From assembly GCF_015206815.1 (NCBI RefSeq), contig NZ_JADEXZ010000033.1, forward strand, positions 1 through 55,766: a DNA stretch of 55,766 nucleotides, in the 5' to 3' direction. This DNA is from Fortiea sp. LEGE XX443 (GTDB lineage Bacteria; Cyanobacteriota; Cyanobacteriia; Cyanobacteriales; Nostocaceae). This document shows, piece by piece, positions 27,019 to 36,361 of the stretch (the stretch's first letter is position 1; each line of letters begins with the position of its first letter). Below the pieces are notes generated by a model. It was given only the letters and a program-made list of their open reading frames with translations. It was not told the origin of the DNA and did not search any database. Both the position numbers and the translations under genes were made by a program.

Positions 27019-27052
27019 CCCTTTCACGTGCCAGTGAAAGGGCTTTGTTTTT
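27019..27052 (+). terminator. Rho-independent terminator
   Basis: CCCTTTCAC (27019-27027), 6-base loop, GTGAAAGGG (27034-27042), then CTTTGTTTTT. A perfect 9-bp stem followed by a T-rich run, placed 37 bp after the coupled small genes. Confidence 0.85.
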
Positions 27053-27112
27053 AACGTTGCTAATAGAATTAAGAAATTTGGCGTTGCATAATTGCGGGAT
27101 AATTTATGATGA

Positions 27113-28069
27113 GTGCATGAATTCAACGAGGGTGTGATTAACAATTCCTCTAACCATCAGTCAGATAGTTTGCCGTCTTTGAATGCTACCACTATTAAGC
27201 GGGTAGAAGAAGGTGTAGCGGCGGCAAGCGATCGCGCCGTGCTTCATACTATCGAACAAGCTCTAAATCGCTTAGAAGCAATTAACGCAGGACAGACAGA
27301 ACACCAAATTAATGGTAGTGTACGAAGGTTTGTCTTGCGATCGCTCATTCATCTTTTGTTCCGCGTCCGGGTAGAAAACCTCGAAGGCTTACCACAGACA
27401 CCAGCAATTCTCGCAGTTAACCATCTTCATCACATTGACCCCTTGCTGTTGTTGGCAGAACTCCCTACCCAACCCTACTACTACATTCTCGGCGATGCTC
27501 GTACCCTTTATAACAAATGGTGGAAGCGCTTCATTTTAAGTTTTGCCGGAGGTGTCATTCCTTTGGCGCGATTGTGGAAAGAAGAAGTCGCTGTGATGAC
27601 AGCAGCTAAAGCAGAAAGACAAGACTTAGCAGAACTAGCCGCCGCCATTGCACAAAATGTCCCGTCCGGTAGCGATATACAGACACTGCGACAAATAGAC
27701 CGGATTGTACTAGGGATTTTGGCTCACGGGGATGGGATGATTCTCTTTCCCGAAGGACGACTGGGAAATACTGAGGGTAAACTGCATCTTCCTCTCAAGC
27801 GAGGAACGATAATATATGCCTTACGTGCTGGTGTGCCAATAATACCAGTTGCTCTCATTGGCACTCATGACCTTTATCTCCGAAAAGAGTTAACTGTTCG
27901 CTTTGGTGAACCGTTACATTTTTCTCAAAATACGAAAACCACACGACAAGAAGTAGAAACTGCTTTAGACTCTTTACAGAAGGCAATGATAGCTTTGTTG
28001 CCAACTGACTATCAAGAACCCACAGGGACAAAGCTGTTACGTTATTTCCTCAATCATATGTTGTGGTAA
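27113..28069 (+). CDS. PlsC-like 1-acylglycerol-3-phosphate acyltransferase family protein
   Basis: A 318-residue protein with the acyltransferase box I NHLHHIDPLLL (H-x4-D, about residues 104-109), a GGVIPLARLWKEE segment and box III ILFPEGRLGNTEG near residue 211, followed by KRGTIIYALRAGVPIIPVAL. It should move an acyl chain to a glycerol-phosphate or related acceptor at the cytoplasmic membrane face. The N-terminal 80 residues before the core are longer than in minimal PlsC. Start assigned to GTG 27113; the GTG at 27134 preceded by ACGAGG is an alternative. Confidence 0.85.
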   Translation: MHEFNEGVINNSSNHQSDSLPSLNATTIKRVEEGVAAASDRAVLHTIEQALNRLEAINAGQTEHQINGSVRRFVLRSLIHLLFRVRVENLEGLPQTPAILAVNHLHHIDPLLLLAELPTQPYYYILGDARTLYNKWWKRFILSFAGGVIPLARLWKEEVAVMTAAKAERQDLAELAAAIAQNVPSGSDIQTLRQIDRIVLGILAHGDGMILFPEGRLGNTEGKLHLPLKRGTIIYALRAGVPIIPVALIGTHDLYLRKELTVRFGEPLHFSQNTKTTRQEVETALDSLQKAMIALLPTDYQEPTGTKLLRYFLNHMLW

Positions 28070-28073
28070 ACAA

Positions 28074-28385
28074 CTATTTTTCTAAAAAATTGACGATTTT
28101 AAAATTTGATGTACCTTCCCAGCAGTGATTTAAACAGGCGTTTACCTGAGCATCTGCTACATCAGTAGATTCTTTGGAGGCATTCAACTGTACGGCTGTC
28201 ACAATATACTCAAAAATAATTACAAACTGTTTTTGAGCCGAAATTCTCTCGACAACAATTGTTTCACCTACCTGGGGTATTTGTGGTAAATTGACCAAAA
28301 ATGTTTCAATCTTTGGTTTATCTAGTGGATTTTTGAAATTGAAGTATTTACAGTAAACAAGAACTTTCACGCAGAAACCCACCAA
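28074..28385 (-). CDS. Small hypothetical protein
   Basis: Up to 103 residues, starting with a TTG or one of two GTG codons (28367-28385), so the N-terminus is unsure. Visible segment LPQIPQVGETIVVERISAQ then KQFVIIFEYIVTAVQL suggests a compact alpha/beta protein; three Cys occur. No recognised family. It ends only 4 bp beyond the convergent PlsC-like gene and lies 20 bp after the following 523-aa gene, in the same direction, so it may be its downstream partner. Confidence 0.5.
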   Translation of the reverse strand: MVGFCVKVLVYCKYFNFKNPLDKPKIETFLVNLPQIPQVGETIVVERISAQKQFVIIFEYIVTAVQLNASKESTDVADAQVNACLNHCWEGTSNFKIVNFLEK

Positions 28386-28405
28386 TAGTTAATAGTCAAA
28401 TGCTA

Positions 28406-29977
28406 TTATTTACCTTGCCACAGACTTCGCAATAAATGAAGAGCTTTTACTAAGATTTCTTCCAACCAAAGCATAGTGCGATCGAGCAATTCTAGAATTA
28501 TTTCTAAGAAATGCTTCTCATACTCCATAGAAGTAGCTTTAATTTCTATCCAGTCTGGCTTGGCTTCGACTTGATGATTATGGCTTTGATGTTGAGTAAT
28601 TTCTCTTGTTTGATTTTCGCTGTTTGAACTACTGGTTGGAATAACTTTTCCAGATACTTTTTGACTTGGCGTAAGGTTGCGGTTTGGTTTTTTCCGTTGT
28701 ACTAAACCAGAGCCAGCTTTTGGTTGTGGTACAGTCAATTTCGTTTTTGGAGATAGCCTGACTGATGTACTGGGAGATAAAGCAGAATTTATTTTTGGTT
28801 TTGGTTTAACTTTTTTGTGAGTAACTGGCTCAGAATTGCCAAACAAATCACGCCAAGTCAACCAAGGGTCTGCCTCTTGATGTTGTGACTGTCTATTTTT
28901 AGGTAAAGCTTGGTAATTTTTCTGACTTATTGTGCGACTGTTAGTATTACTTGATTGAAGCTTTTTACCTTTACCAACACCAAAAAAATAATTTATTGCT
29001 GCCTCAATTAAAGCTTGAAAATTCAGCGTTTCCGTTTCCAAGCTATTAGATGTAACGGTAATATCTCCTTGAGCAGTTAACTGGTCTTTACCATAAAGAA
29101 AGACATTTAATTTTGTGTGTGTAATTTGAATAATTTCTTGACTATGTTGTTGCACTGGCACTAAAGTTTTTTCTTCCAATTTGGAAATAACTGCATCCAA
29201 AAATTCTAATATTCTGCCAGTATTTAGTGATTCTGTTGGCCTTTCTGATGGCAATGCTGGAATGTTGCTTATATCCTCACCAGTTAGTTTGGCTAATACA
29301 CGATGAATTTCTGGTAATAAATCTGTCTTGTTTTCAGATAATCTTAATTGTTGATAATGCCAGTAACCAGCAACTTCACTAATAATTCTGTCTACTAGTT
29401 TTGTCTGTTGTTGAGATGTCAAAATATCAAGAATTTCATTATTGGCTGTAACTAATACCAAGTTACGATTGGCCAAATTTGAGGCAATTCCTTGGACTTC
29501 TTTTAGTTGAGGTGAGGTGAGACGGCTGGAGAAGTTGTCTGAAATCGTTAAGGATGGAGTCAAAGTGGAGTTATTTGTGGGACTATGTTGAAACAATTTC
29601 TGCCACCAACTGCCCAAAAAATTCAAAGGTGCTGATTTTGCTGGAGTGGTTATTTCTTCAGATGGAAGCTTTTGAAGTGCTTCTAAGACACGCTGAATAG
29701 GCGTATCAACAGTTGGGGTAGTTTCGAGTGGGCGATCGCTATAATTTGGTTGTAACTTTAGCCTATGATGTGGTTCTTTAGTATACAGTGTTTTCACCGT
29801 TGACTCGGCTGACTGAAAAAGCAAATACATCGGGTACAAAAGCGCTTCCACACCCCATTTTGTGGCAACTTGTAAGTGCCGAAAGGTGTGTTCCCATTGT
29901 TCTGTCAACCGCCGAGAGTGCTGGTGGACAAAGTTAAAGAGTCTGCTTTGATAACGCCCAGAAGAACCAGATGACAT
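28406..29977 (-). CDS. Hypothetical protein, 523 aa
   Basis: Not recognised. The N-terminus is basic and aromatic (RYQSRLFNFVHQHSRRLTEQ, then WGVEALLYPMYLLFQSAEST). The middle is helical. Residues about 375-470 are low-complexity, Ser/Lys/Pro/Gln-rich and probably disordered. The C-terminus (YEKHFLEIILELLDRTMLWL then EEILVKALHLLRSL) is strongly amphipathic. Looks like a cyanobacterial lineage protein with possible membrane-surface contact at both ends. Divergent from the mannosidase gene. Confidence 0.7.
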   Translation of the reverse strand: MSSGSSGRYQSRLFNFVHQHSRRLTEQWEHTFRHLQVATKWGVEALLYPMYLLFQSAESTVKTLYTKEPHHRLKLQPNYSDRPLETTPTVDTPIQRVLEALQKLPSEEITTPAKSAPLNFLGSWWQKLFQHSPTNNSTLTPSLTISDNFSSRLTSPQLKEVQGIASNLANRNLVLVTANNEILDILTSQQQTKLVDRIISEVAGYWHYQQLRLSENKTDLLPEIHRVLAKLTGEDISNIPALPSERPTESLNTGRILEFLDAVISKLEEKTLVPVQQHSQEIIQITHTKLNVFLYGKDQLTAQGDITVTSNSLETETLNFQALIEAAINYFFGVGKGKKLQSSNTNSRTISQKNYQALPKNRQSQHQEADPWLTWRDLFGNSEPVTHKKVKPKPKINSALSPSTSVRLSPKTKLTVPQPKAGSGLVQRKKPNRNLTPSQKVSGKVIPTSSSNSENQTREITQHQSHNHQVEAKPDWIEIKATSMEYEKHFLEIILELLDRTMLWLEEILVKALHLLRSLWQGK

Positions 29978-30083
29978 GGTAGTGATTTATGATTTCGAGT
30001 TTTGTTTAGTTGTGAGACTCCCGCCAAAAAATCAGTAATGACAAACTGTTTATCATCGTAAGTGCCATCATCTTAGCGAAAAT

Positions 30084-33000
30084 ATGACCCTCCCTGTATC
30101 TCAATCTCAGACAAAATTAATCTCGGAAACTATTGAACAACTGCGTTCTTGTTGTCAAGTTAATCTTCAGTTTACTTGGCAATACCGGGAATATGACCGA
30201 AGTATTACTGATGTTGTCGCATCTAATTGGTCTGATTGGCAACCTGTACAGCTAAATGCTCAAGGACATATTGCTTGGACAAAGGGAAAAAAAGTTTTGT
30301 GGCTAGTGCAGAAGTTAGTAGTTCCCCAAGATTTACAGGGTTACCCTTTAGCTGGTTTATCTTTGCGGTTGTCTTTGGTTTGGTGGGCAGATTCGGCTGA
30401 AATTTATGTAAATGGCGAATTAGTACAAGCGGGAGATTTGTTTGATTGTTCACCAAGAGTACTGCTGAAGTCAGGGGTATCAACGGGAGAAGAGTTTATT
30501 GTAGCTTTGCGCTTGACAAGTCCGGGGCATTGTGATGGGGCTTTGATGCGATCGCTTTTAGTCTATGAGTCTACAGATTATAATCATCCTGATCCCGGTT
30601 TTGTGGCTGATGAGTTGGCGGTGGTGCAGCTTTATTTGGAAAGGTTTGCGCCGGAAAAGTTGGATGGTTTGGCGGCGGAGATAGAGAAGATAACGAACCG
30701 CAGAGGCGCAGAGGACGCAGAGAAAGAGGGGGAGGAGTGGGAAAAATATTTGCAGTTTTTACGTCAAAACCTTGTTAATCATCTGCGTCTATGCGCGTTC
30801 ATCAGCGGTTCAAAATTCAAAATCAATTTACTCGGTCACGCCCACTTAGATTTAGCATGGCTATGGCCTGTGAGTGAAACTTGGAATGCAGCCCAAAATA
30901 CTTTTGAGTCAGTTCTGAAACTCCAAAAAGATTTTCCCGAATTAATTTTTTGTCATTCAACTCCCGCCCTTTATACTTGGGTGGAAGAACATCGCCCAGA
31001 TTTATTTGCAGCTATTCAAGAGGCGGTAGCGGCTGGAATTTGGGAAATTATTGGGGCTACGTGGGTAGAACCAGAACTAAATTTGATTAGCGGTGAATCG
31101 ATAGTCCGTCAGTTATTATATGGTCAGCGCTATTTTCAGGAAAAGTTCGGCAAAATTTCACCTATAGTTTGGGTTCCTGATACCTTTGGTTTTTGTGCAA
31201 CTTTACCGCAGTTCTTTGTTAATGCAGGTGTTGAGTATTTTGTGACTCAAAAGTTGCGCTGGAATGATACTACTAAGTTTGATTATGGGGCTTTTTGGTG
31301 GCGATCGCCTGACGGTAGTCAAGTATTTAGTTTGATGTCTGCACCAGTGGGGGAAGGCATTGACCCAATTAAAATGGCCTCTTATACTCTGGAATGGCAA
31401 GCTCAAACAGGTTTAAATGAGTCTCTCTGGCTTCCTGGTGTTGGCGACCACGGCGGCGGCCCTACCCGTGATATGTTGGAAATTGCCCAACGTTGGCAAC
31501 ATTCTCCCGTTTTCCCGGAATTGGAATTTACGACTGCTGAAAAGTATCTCCAACAAATTAGCCCAGCAGACTTCCCCATCTGGGACGATGAACTCTATCT
31601 AGAATTCCATCGCGGCTGTTATACTACCCACGCTGATCAAAAGTGGTGGAATCGACGTTGTGAAGATTTACTATATCAAGCTGAACTCTTTGCGACTTTA
31701 GCAACCATTATCTGTGGCGTAACATATCAGAAAGCAGACATCGAAGCAGCTTGGAAGCGAGTGTTATTTAACCAATTTCACGATATTTTGCCTGGTTCTT
31801 CAATTACCCAAGTTTATACTGATGCGTTGCCTGAGTGGCAGCAAGTCGAAGAAGTGGGAACGAAGATATTACAAGATTCATTGTGTGCGATCGCATCTCA
31901 CTTTACTCTACCAGAACCACCCGAACCAAATAGTCTACCAGTTTTTGTTTTTAATTCTCTCAACTGGCAGCGTTCTGAGGTAGTTGCTCTCACCCTACCC
32001 ACAGCTAACCAAGCATGGCAAATATACGATGTTGCTGGAAACCAACTCATATCTCAATTAACTGAACAATCAACACTACTATTTTTAGCAACTGATATCC
32101 CATCTGTCGGCTATCGTCTATTCTGGCTTGTCCCAGCGCCCCATCATCCCAGTATCCCGTCATCCAGTACTCCTGATTTTGTCCTCGAAAATCAATTCCT
32201 GCGGGTAGTTATTGATCCTGATACGGGTGATTTATCTAGCGTTTTTGATAAAACTCATCAACGAGAAGTTTTGAGTGGTGCAGGAAATCAATTACAAGCC
32301 TTTCAAGATAGCGGTCAATATTGGGATGCTTGGAATATTGACCCCAACTATGCCCAACATCCTTTACCTTCAACCAGCCTCAAATCTATTCAGATACTAG
32401 AACAAGGGTCAGTGCAACATCGCTTGCGTGTGGTGCGTCAGTTAGGCGAATCGGAATTTTGCCAAGATTATATTCTACAAGCAAATTCACCTCTGCTAAA
32501 AATCACCTCTAAAGTTAATTGGCAAGAAAATCAGGTGTTTGTCAAAGCAGCATTTCCTCTGAATGTAGAAGCGGACTTTGCTACCTACGAAATTCCCTGT
32601 GGTGCTATTCGTCGCCCAACAAAGCCACAAACCCCCGCAGAACAAGCTAAATGGGAAGTACCAGCTTTGCATTGGGCTGATTTGACTGAAGAAACAGAAC
32701 TCGGTATTTACGGTGTCAGTCTCCTCAACGATTGTAAATATGGTTACGACAGCCAATCCAATCAACTACGCCTATCGCTGCTACGCAGTCCCAACTGGCC
32801 TGACCCAGAAACAGACAGAGGCTTTCACGAATTCACCTATGCTTTGTATCCCCACGCAGGTAGTTGGGAATCAGCCCAGACAGTACAACGTGGCTATGAA
32901 TTAAACATTTCCCTACAAGTCTTTTCTCCTCAGCACTCAGCACTCAAAACTCAGCACTCAGCACTCAGCACTAAAGATAAAATGAGTTTCTTAAATTTAA

Positions 33001-33266
33001 CTTCTCAAAATTTAATCTTAATGGCCTTGAAGCCAACAGAAGATAATATGCAAAAGTTTATCCTTCGATGTTATGAGTCACAGGGAGAAACAGCCGAGTT
33101 ACGCTTACACAGCGACTTAGACTTGCTCCTGGGAGAGAAAGTCGATTTATTAGAACGTTCCCTAGATATCACTGAATTTTCAGTTAAGCAACAATCACTT
33201 ACAATACAGCCTTGGAAAATTACCACTGTCGAAGTCATCCCAACGCTGAATCTTCAACGGGAGTAA
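30084..33266 (+). CDS. Alpha-mannosidase, GH38 family
   Basis: A 1060-residue enzyme of glycoside hydrolase family 38. Zinc-binding GHAHLDLAWLWP is at about residue 250; the likely nucleophile Asp is in WVPDTFGFCATLPQF near 364; GVGDHGGGPTRD follows near 455; and the FNQFHDILPGSSI motif is near 570. It hydrolyses alpha-mannosyl links in a cytoplasmic or periplasmic setting; no signal peptide is seen, so cytoplasmic. Two short regions are derived from dispersed repeats and kept in frame: NRRGAEDAEKEGEE (about 204-218) and QHSALKTQHSALSTK (about 948-965). The rest of the length matches the family. No operon partner. Confidence 0.93.
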   Translation: MTLPVSQSQTKLISETIEQLRSCCQVNLQFTWQYREYDRSITDVVASNWSDWQPVQLNAQGHIAWTKGKKVLWLVQKLVVPQDLQGYPLAGLSLRLSLVWWADSAEIYVNGELVQAGDLFDCSPRVLLKSGVSTGEEFIVALRLTSPGHCDGALMRSLLVYESTDYNHPDPGFVADELAVVQLYLERFAPEKLDGLAAEIEKITNRRGAEDAEKEGEEWEKYLQFLRQNLVNHLRLCAFISGSKFKINLLGHAHLDLAWLWPVSETWNAAQNTFESVLKLQKDFPELIFCHSTPALYTWVEEHRPDLFAAIQEAVAAGIWEIIGATWVEPELNLISGESIVRQLLYGQRYFQEKFGKISPIVWVPDTFGFCATLPQFFVNAGVEYFVTQKLRWNDTTKFDYGAFWWRSPDGSQVFSLMSAPVGEGIDPIKMASYTLEWQAQTGLNESLWLPGVGDHGGGPTRDMLEIAQRWQHSPVFPELEFTTAEKYLQQISPADFPIWDDELYLEFHRGCYTTHADQKWWNRRCEDLLYQAELFATLATIICGVTYQKADIEAAWKRVLFNQFHDILPGSSITQVYTDALPEWQQVEEVGTKILQDSLCAIASHFTLPEPPEPNSLPVFVFNSLNWQRSEVVALTLPTANQAWQIYDVAGNQLISQLTEQSTLLFLATDIPSVGYRLFWLVPAPHHPSIPSSSTPDFVLENQFLRVVIDPDTGDLSSVFDKTHQREVLSGAGNQLQAFQDSGQYWDAWNIDPNYAQHPLPSTSLKSIQILEQGSVQHRLRVVRQLGESEFCQDYILQANSPLLKITSKVNWQENQVFVKAAFPLNVEADFATYEIPCGAIRRPTKPQTPAEQAKWEVPALHWADLTEETELGIYGVSLLNDCKYGYDSQSNQLRLSLLRSPNWPDPETDRGFHEFTYALYPHAGSWESAQTVQRGYELNISLQVFSPQHSALKTQHSALSTKDKMSFLNLTSQNLILMALKPTEDNMQKFILRCYESQGETAELRLHSDLDLLLGEKVDLLERSLDITEFSVKQQSLTIQPWKITTVEVIPTLNLQRE
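30695..30731. repeat. Dispersed repeat inside the mannosidase gene
   Basis: AACCGCAGAGGCGCAGAGGA is the right half of the inverted repeat seen at 7755-7772. In the mannosidase frame it encodes NRRGAEDAE. It does not break the frame. Confidence 0.8.
32930..32973. repeat. Heptameric repeat inside the mannosidase gene
   Basis: Repeated CAGCACT and CAAAACT heptamers, an STRR-type array of the kind found in spacers (for example at 6620-6650). Here it encodes QHSALKTQHSALSTK and keeps the frame, near the C-terminus. Confidence 0.8.
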
Positions 33267-33457
33267 GTCAGTAGTCCTCAGTCCCAGTGTTTTAAGTAAT
33301 CAGACAGAATTAATTACACAAATCTTTGACTGTAACCTGTAACCGTTCGGCTGACGCTCACGGCGGAAGCCTTTAACCTGTCACCTATCTCCACCCATGA
33401 ATTTTATTGTGTCCGACTACTTACTAAGGACTAAGGACTATTGACCATTGACTAAAT

Positions 33458-33589
33458 CTAATCTTCGTGGTCTTCAAAAGGATCTGATAATTCCTTGCTA
33501 GGCGGGCCAAAGGAAGTATAAATTCCATACCCTGTAATGGCTACTAAGATCGCGCCGACAGAAATGCTAAGAACTATTGCGGGTTCCAT
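33458..33589 (-). CDS. psbN: Photosystem II protein PsbN
   Basis: A 43-residue protein read directly from the sequence: MEPAIVLSISVGAILVAITG as the membrane helix, then YGIYTSFGPPSKELSDPF and EDHED. This is the conserved PsbN sequence and length. PsbN is a thylakoid protein needed for photosystem II assembly and repair, not a core subunit. It is divergent from psbH with 85 bp between the starts, the arrangement usual in cyanobacteria. Confidence 0.95.
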   Translation of the reverse strand: MEPAIVLSISVGAILVAITGYGIYTSFGPPSKELSDPFEDHED

Positions 33590-33674
33590 AAATTATAGGT
33601 AGATTATGAGTGCTATTCTTATAGAATATTACAGAAGATTAAAAAAAGCTTTGGCAACTAATCTTAGGTGAACT

Positions 33675-33878
33675 ATGGCACAACGGACTAGGTTGGGAGA
33701 TATCCTGAGACCTTTGAATTCTGAGTATGGTAAAGTGGCTCCAGGCTGGGGAACTACCCCTGTAATGGCCGTGTTTATGGGGCTATTTTTCGTGTTTTTG
33801 CTAATTATTCTGCAACTTTACAATAGATCAATCACAATTCAGGATGTGTTGGTTGATTGGCGCAGCTTAGGCGGCTAA
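33675..33878 (+). CDS. psbH: Photosystem II reaction-centre protein H
   Basis: A 67-residue thylakoid protein: N-terminal [20 protein letters not shown], one membrane helix ([20 protein letters not shown]) and the ending [16 protein letters not shown]. All are standard for PsbH, which supports QB-site stability and CP47 binding. AGGTGA precedes the ATG by 6 bases. A strong terminator follows at 33921-33942. Confidence 0.97.
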   Translation: MAQRTRLGDILRPLNSEYGKVAPGWGTTPVMAVFMGLFFVFLLIILQLYNRSITIQDVLVDWRSLGG

Positions 33879-33913
33879 TTGAAACATAGCAATTAAGCTT
33901 GTGTATTCAGCAA

Positions 33914-33950
33914 ACTTACACCCGGCTCGTCCGGGTTTTTTTGTAAGTTT
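33914..33950 (+). terminator. Rho-independent terminator of psbH
   Basis: CCCGG (33921-33925), loop CTCGT, CCGGG (33931-33935), then seven T (33936-33942). The stem extends with flanking AACTTACA and TGTAAGTT, giving a longer outer pairing. Confidence 0.9.
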
Positions 33951-34063
33951 TTGACTTGAAAGGTAGTCTGAAACAAGTAACCATAGTAATGATGGGGAAA
34001 ATTTTCATCTGAGTTTCCCACTCTCCTAACTTTATCTGCCTGTATACTTATAGGAGCGATCGC

Positions 34064-34336
34064 ATGAACATATTTGGTATTGGTCTGCCAGAAATGGCTC
34101 TAATTATGATGGTGGCACTTTTAATCTTCGGGCCTAAGAAGCTACCAGAGATTGGCCGGAGTGTAGGGAAAGCGATTCGCGGTTTTCAAGAAGCTTCTAA
34201 TGAATTTCAAAATGAATTTAAACGAGAAGCCGAACAAATAGAACAAGTTGTGAAAACTACTGCTGAACTGGAACCTAAAAAAATCGAACCATCTCAACCA
34301 CAACAAGATGCTGCGGGTTCTTCCCAAACTAGTTAA
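34064..34336 (+). CDS. tatA: Twin-arginine translocase subunit TatA/E
   Basis: A 90-residue protein: short N-terminal membrane helix (MNIFGIGLPEMALIMMVALL), the hinge FGPKKLPEIGRSVGKAIRGF with its conserved Phe-Gly and amphipathic helix, and a charged Glu/Gln/Lys tail. It forms the pore-like oligomer of the Tat path that exports folded proteins across thylakoid or plasma membranes. The ribosome site TAGGAG is followed directly by a HIP1-like GCGATCGC that makes up the spacer to the ATG. Confidence 0.95.
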   Translation: MNIFGIGLPEMALIMMVALLIFGPKKLPEIGRSVGKAIRGFQEASNEFQNEFKREAEQIEQVVKTTAELEPKKIEPSQPQQDAAGSSQTS

Positions 34337-34439
34337 CAAAGTTCTAAGTGCTGTTAGCGGTAGCTGGGTGTTTAACCCGTGCTGAGTCTAGCTTCTATCT
34401 CCTTAAAATAGTGCTGCGACTTGATTGATTTTAGGCGAA

Positions 34440-35078
34440 ATGACAGAAGCCATAACACAACCAGCTTTGGTAATTCCCCAACTGATTGTTGGGTTGGGGA
34501 ATCCAGAGCCGAAGTACGAACAAACACGCCATAATATTGGCTTTACCGCTGTTGATGCTCTGGCTCGTGCTTGGCAAATTTCCTTAGCGGAAAATCGCAA
34601 GTTTCAAGGGGAGTATGGGGAAGGTATGGCATTTGGCGGAAGTAAAATTCGTTTGCTGAAGCCGTTGACTTACATGAATCGTTCCGGACAGGCAATACAA
34701 TCTGTAACAAGTTGGTATAAATTACCGCCTGAATCTGTGTTGGTAATCTATGACGATATGGATTTGCCTCTAGGAAAAACTCGCTTGCGCCTATCTGGTT
34801 CTGCTGGAGGGCATAATGGTATGAAGAGTACGATCGCTCATCTTAGTACTCAAAATTTTCCACGTTTGCGTATTGGCATTGGTAAACCAAAAGATGCAGC
34901 GAATGGTGATAACTCAGAAACTGTTTCTCATGTGTTAGGGAAGTTTTCTGCTAGTGAAAATAAACTGATGTCTGCTGTACTTCAGTTCGTAGTTGAATGT
35001 GTAGAAATGAGTCTGAAACAAGGAGTAGAAAAAGCCATGAATCGTTGTAATAGCCGCACTGTTGAAGTGAATGATTGA
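34440..35078 (+). CDS. pth: Peptidyl-tRNA hydrolase
   Basis: A 212-residue enzyme. It has the N-terminal LIVGLGNPEPKYEQTRHNIGF (with the catalytic His in RHNIGF), LLKPLTYMNRSGQAIQ, YDDMDLPLGKTRLRLSGSAGGHNGMKS in separate motifs, and LRIGIGKPKD. It frees tRNA from stalled peptidyl-tRNA. Start chosen at ATG 34440; a TTG at 34425 would add five residues. Other regions are of normal length. Stands downstream of tatA with about 100 bp spacing. Confidence 0.95.
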   Translation: MTEAITQPALVIPQLIVGLGNPEPKYEQTRHNIGFTAVDALARAWQISLAENRKFQGEYGEGMAFGGSKIRLLKPLTYMNRSGQAIQSVTSWYKLPPESVLVIYDDMDLPLGKTRLRLSGSAGGHNGMKSTIAHLSTQNFPRLRIGIGKPKDAANGDNSETVSHVLGKFSASENKLMSAVLQFVVECVEMSLKQGVEKAMNRCNSRTVEVND

Positions 35079-35192
35079 TAGTCAAGAGTCAAAACTTGTT
35101 CCTGTATTTACTTTTTTGTTAGTGTATTTATTGAGAAATCATAGCTTGCTCTATCGCTCAGAAAAACACATCTATTGTTAATACAGCAATAT

Positions 35193-35216
35193 ACCCAAAC
35201 CCCTGTGAGGGTTGGG
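35193..35216. terminator. Hairpin downstream of pth and first rpsU
   Basis: CCCAAACCC pairs with GGGTTGGG across CTGTGA (35193-35216), followed by TAAATTTTGC. It lies between the convergent pth and rpsU genes, so it could act for either. Confidence 0.5.
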
Positions 35217-35312
35217 TAAATTTTGCTAAATTTCATGTGAGTATTATGGCAAAGTGCTGTTGCTGATTTAAAGTTATTTCTTTAAGCAACGCCAGTACCA
35301 AACCACATAGGT

Positions 35313-35492
35313 TTAATTAAAACGGCGCTTGCGTCTAGCTGCTACAGCCTTACGTTTGCGCTTTTCTATAGGTGTTTCAAAATGCCGATGATACTTTACA
35401 TCGGCTAGGATACCAGCTTTGGATACTTGGCGTTTAAACCGACGTAGTGCTGAATCTATTCCTTCATTTTCGCCTAGAACCACTTGGGTCAT
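35313..35492 (-). CDS. rpsU: Ribosomal protein bS21, first copy
   Basis: A 59-residue protein read directly: [20 protein letters not shown], then [20 protein letters not shown] and [19 protein letters not shown]. This is a complete bS21. A GAGGAAA ribosome site precedes the ATG. It is a paralogue of the protein at 39870-40067; the first 20 residues are the same, then they differ ([20 protein letters not shown] against [20 protein letters not shown]). Both are in this 5-kb span. Confidence 0.93.
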   Translation of the reverse strand: MTQVVLGENEGIDSALRRFKRQVSKAGILADVKYHRHFETPIEKRKRKAVAARRKRRFN

Positions 35493-35553
35493 TCTGTTTC
35501 CTCGTTATAAATAATTTCCATTGTAATAGTAGCCTCTAACTTAGCCAAACCCC

Positions 35554-35588
35554 CTCGCCCGCAATTCTAAATGGGCGAGAGTTTAGCT
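35554..35588. repeat. Hairpin element upstream of first rpsU
   Basis: CTCGCCC (35554-35560) and GGGCGAG (35573-35579), followed by a T-run (GCTTTTTC) on the plus strand. It resembles a plus-strand terminator but no plus-strand gene precedes it closely, so it is probably a dispersed palindrome. Confidence 0.5.
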
Positions 35589-35739
35589 TTTTCACGGAAA
35601 GGTTTAATGAAATCTATACTTAGTCACAAATCTTTAAATAATCAGTCTGTCAACATTTCTTGACTACACTATGTTTCAGAATAAAGGTAATATTTACTAC
35701 TGCTTTAAATAAGTGGAATAATTACTAAAAATTATTATC

Positions 35740-36084
35740 TTAAAAGTTAATTCTGCCCTGATTCAATAATTTATAACCAACGGCTAATGTGGTGAACGCA
35801 ACACAGAAACTCCACAAACTAGTTGGTTTTAAAATAACTCCACCACTTAAGAAAACTAGCACTATACCAATACCCAGTAAAATCCATCCAAAATTCCCAG
35901 TTTCTCTTGGGAAGAAAATCAATGCAAAGATACCTGCCATAATTGCTAATACCGAACCAGTAGCAGGTAAACTACGATAAAAAAACGAATAATATCCGCT
36001 AACAAATATAATGTTTTGACCGAAAAAATATAAACCCAGAAATAATAAAATTAAGCCTACAAGTTTAATGAATAGCCTAGCCAT
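35740..36084 (-). CDS. Small membrane protein, unknown function
   Basis: A 114-residue protein with four hydrophobic segments: LFIKLVGLILLFLGLYFFGQ, SVLAIMAGIFALIFFP, GWILLGIGIVLVFLSGGVIL and SLWSFCVAFTTLAVGYKLL. No catalytic motif or known family was recognised. Membrane location is clear from the sequence. The gene stands alone on the minus strand between rpsU and the dispersed element before rsmI. Confidence 0.7.
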   Translation of the reverse strand: MARLFIKLVGLILLFLGLYFFGQNIIFVSGYYSFFYRSLPATGSVLAIMAGIFALIFFPRETGNFGWILLGIGIVLVFLSGGVILKPTSLWSFCVAFTTLAVGYKLLNQGRINF

Positions 36085-36236
36085 ATTTTTTTATTTATAT
36101 TATCTGAATTTGAAATTAGTGTTGACTAATTATATTTGACCTTTTCATGAAAAAGTATATATGGTAAAAAATATATCACGTTTTAGTAAATATACGTAAA
36201 AAATCCAATACTCAAAGTCAGTTATGGAGTGAAACT

Positions 36237-36359
36237 AGGTAGGTCGGTGTTAAAAATTGTCGTTATGACAAGGCAGGAGGCAGAGGGCAGAAGGGAAGAG
36301 GTTTTCAAGCTACTTTACTTTCCGTTACATAGTTCGGTTTATTTGCACCTTTCTACTTA
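36237..36359 (-). repeat. Dispersed element, copy 2 of 3 (inverted)
   Basis: Reverse-orientation copy of the element at 23251-23376. Starts GGTCGGTGTTAAAAATTGTC and ends TTTGCACCTTTCTACTTA. It abuts the rsmI stop codon at 36362. Confidence 0.85.
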
Positions 36360-36361
36360 AG

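Noticed and set aside
35554-35588. Terminator for the small membrane-protein gene
   Set aside because: The T-run is on the plus strand, while the neighbouring genes are on the minus strand.
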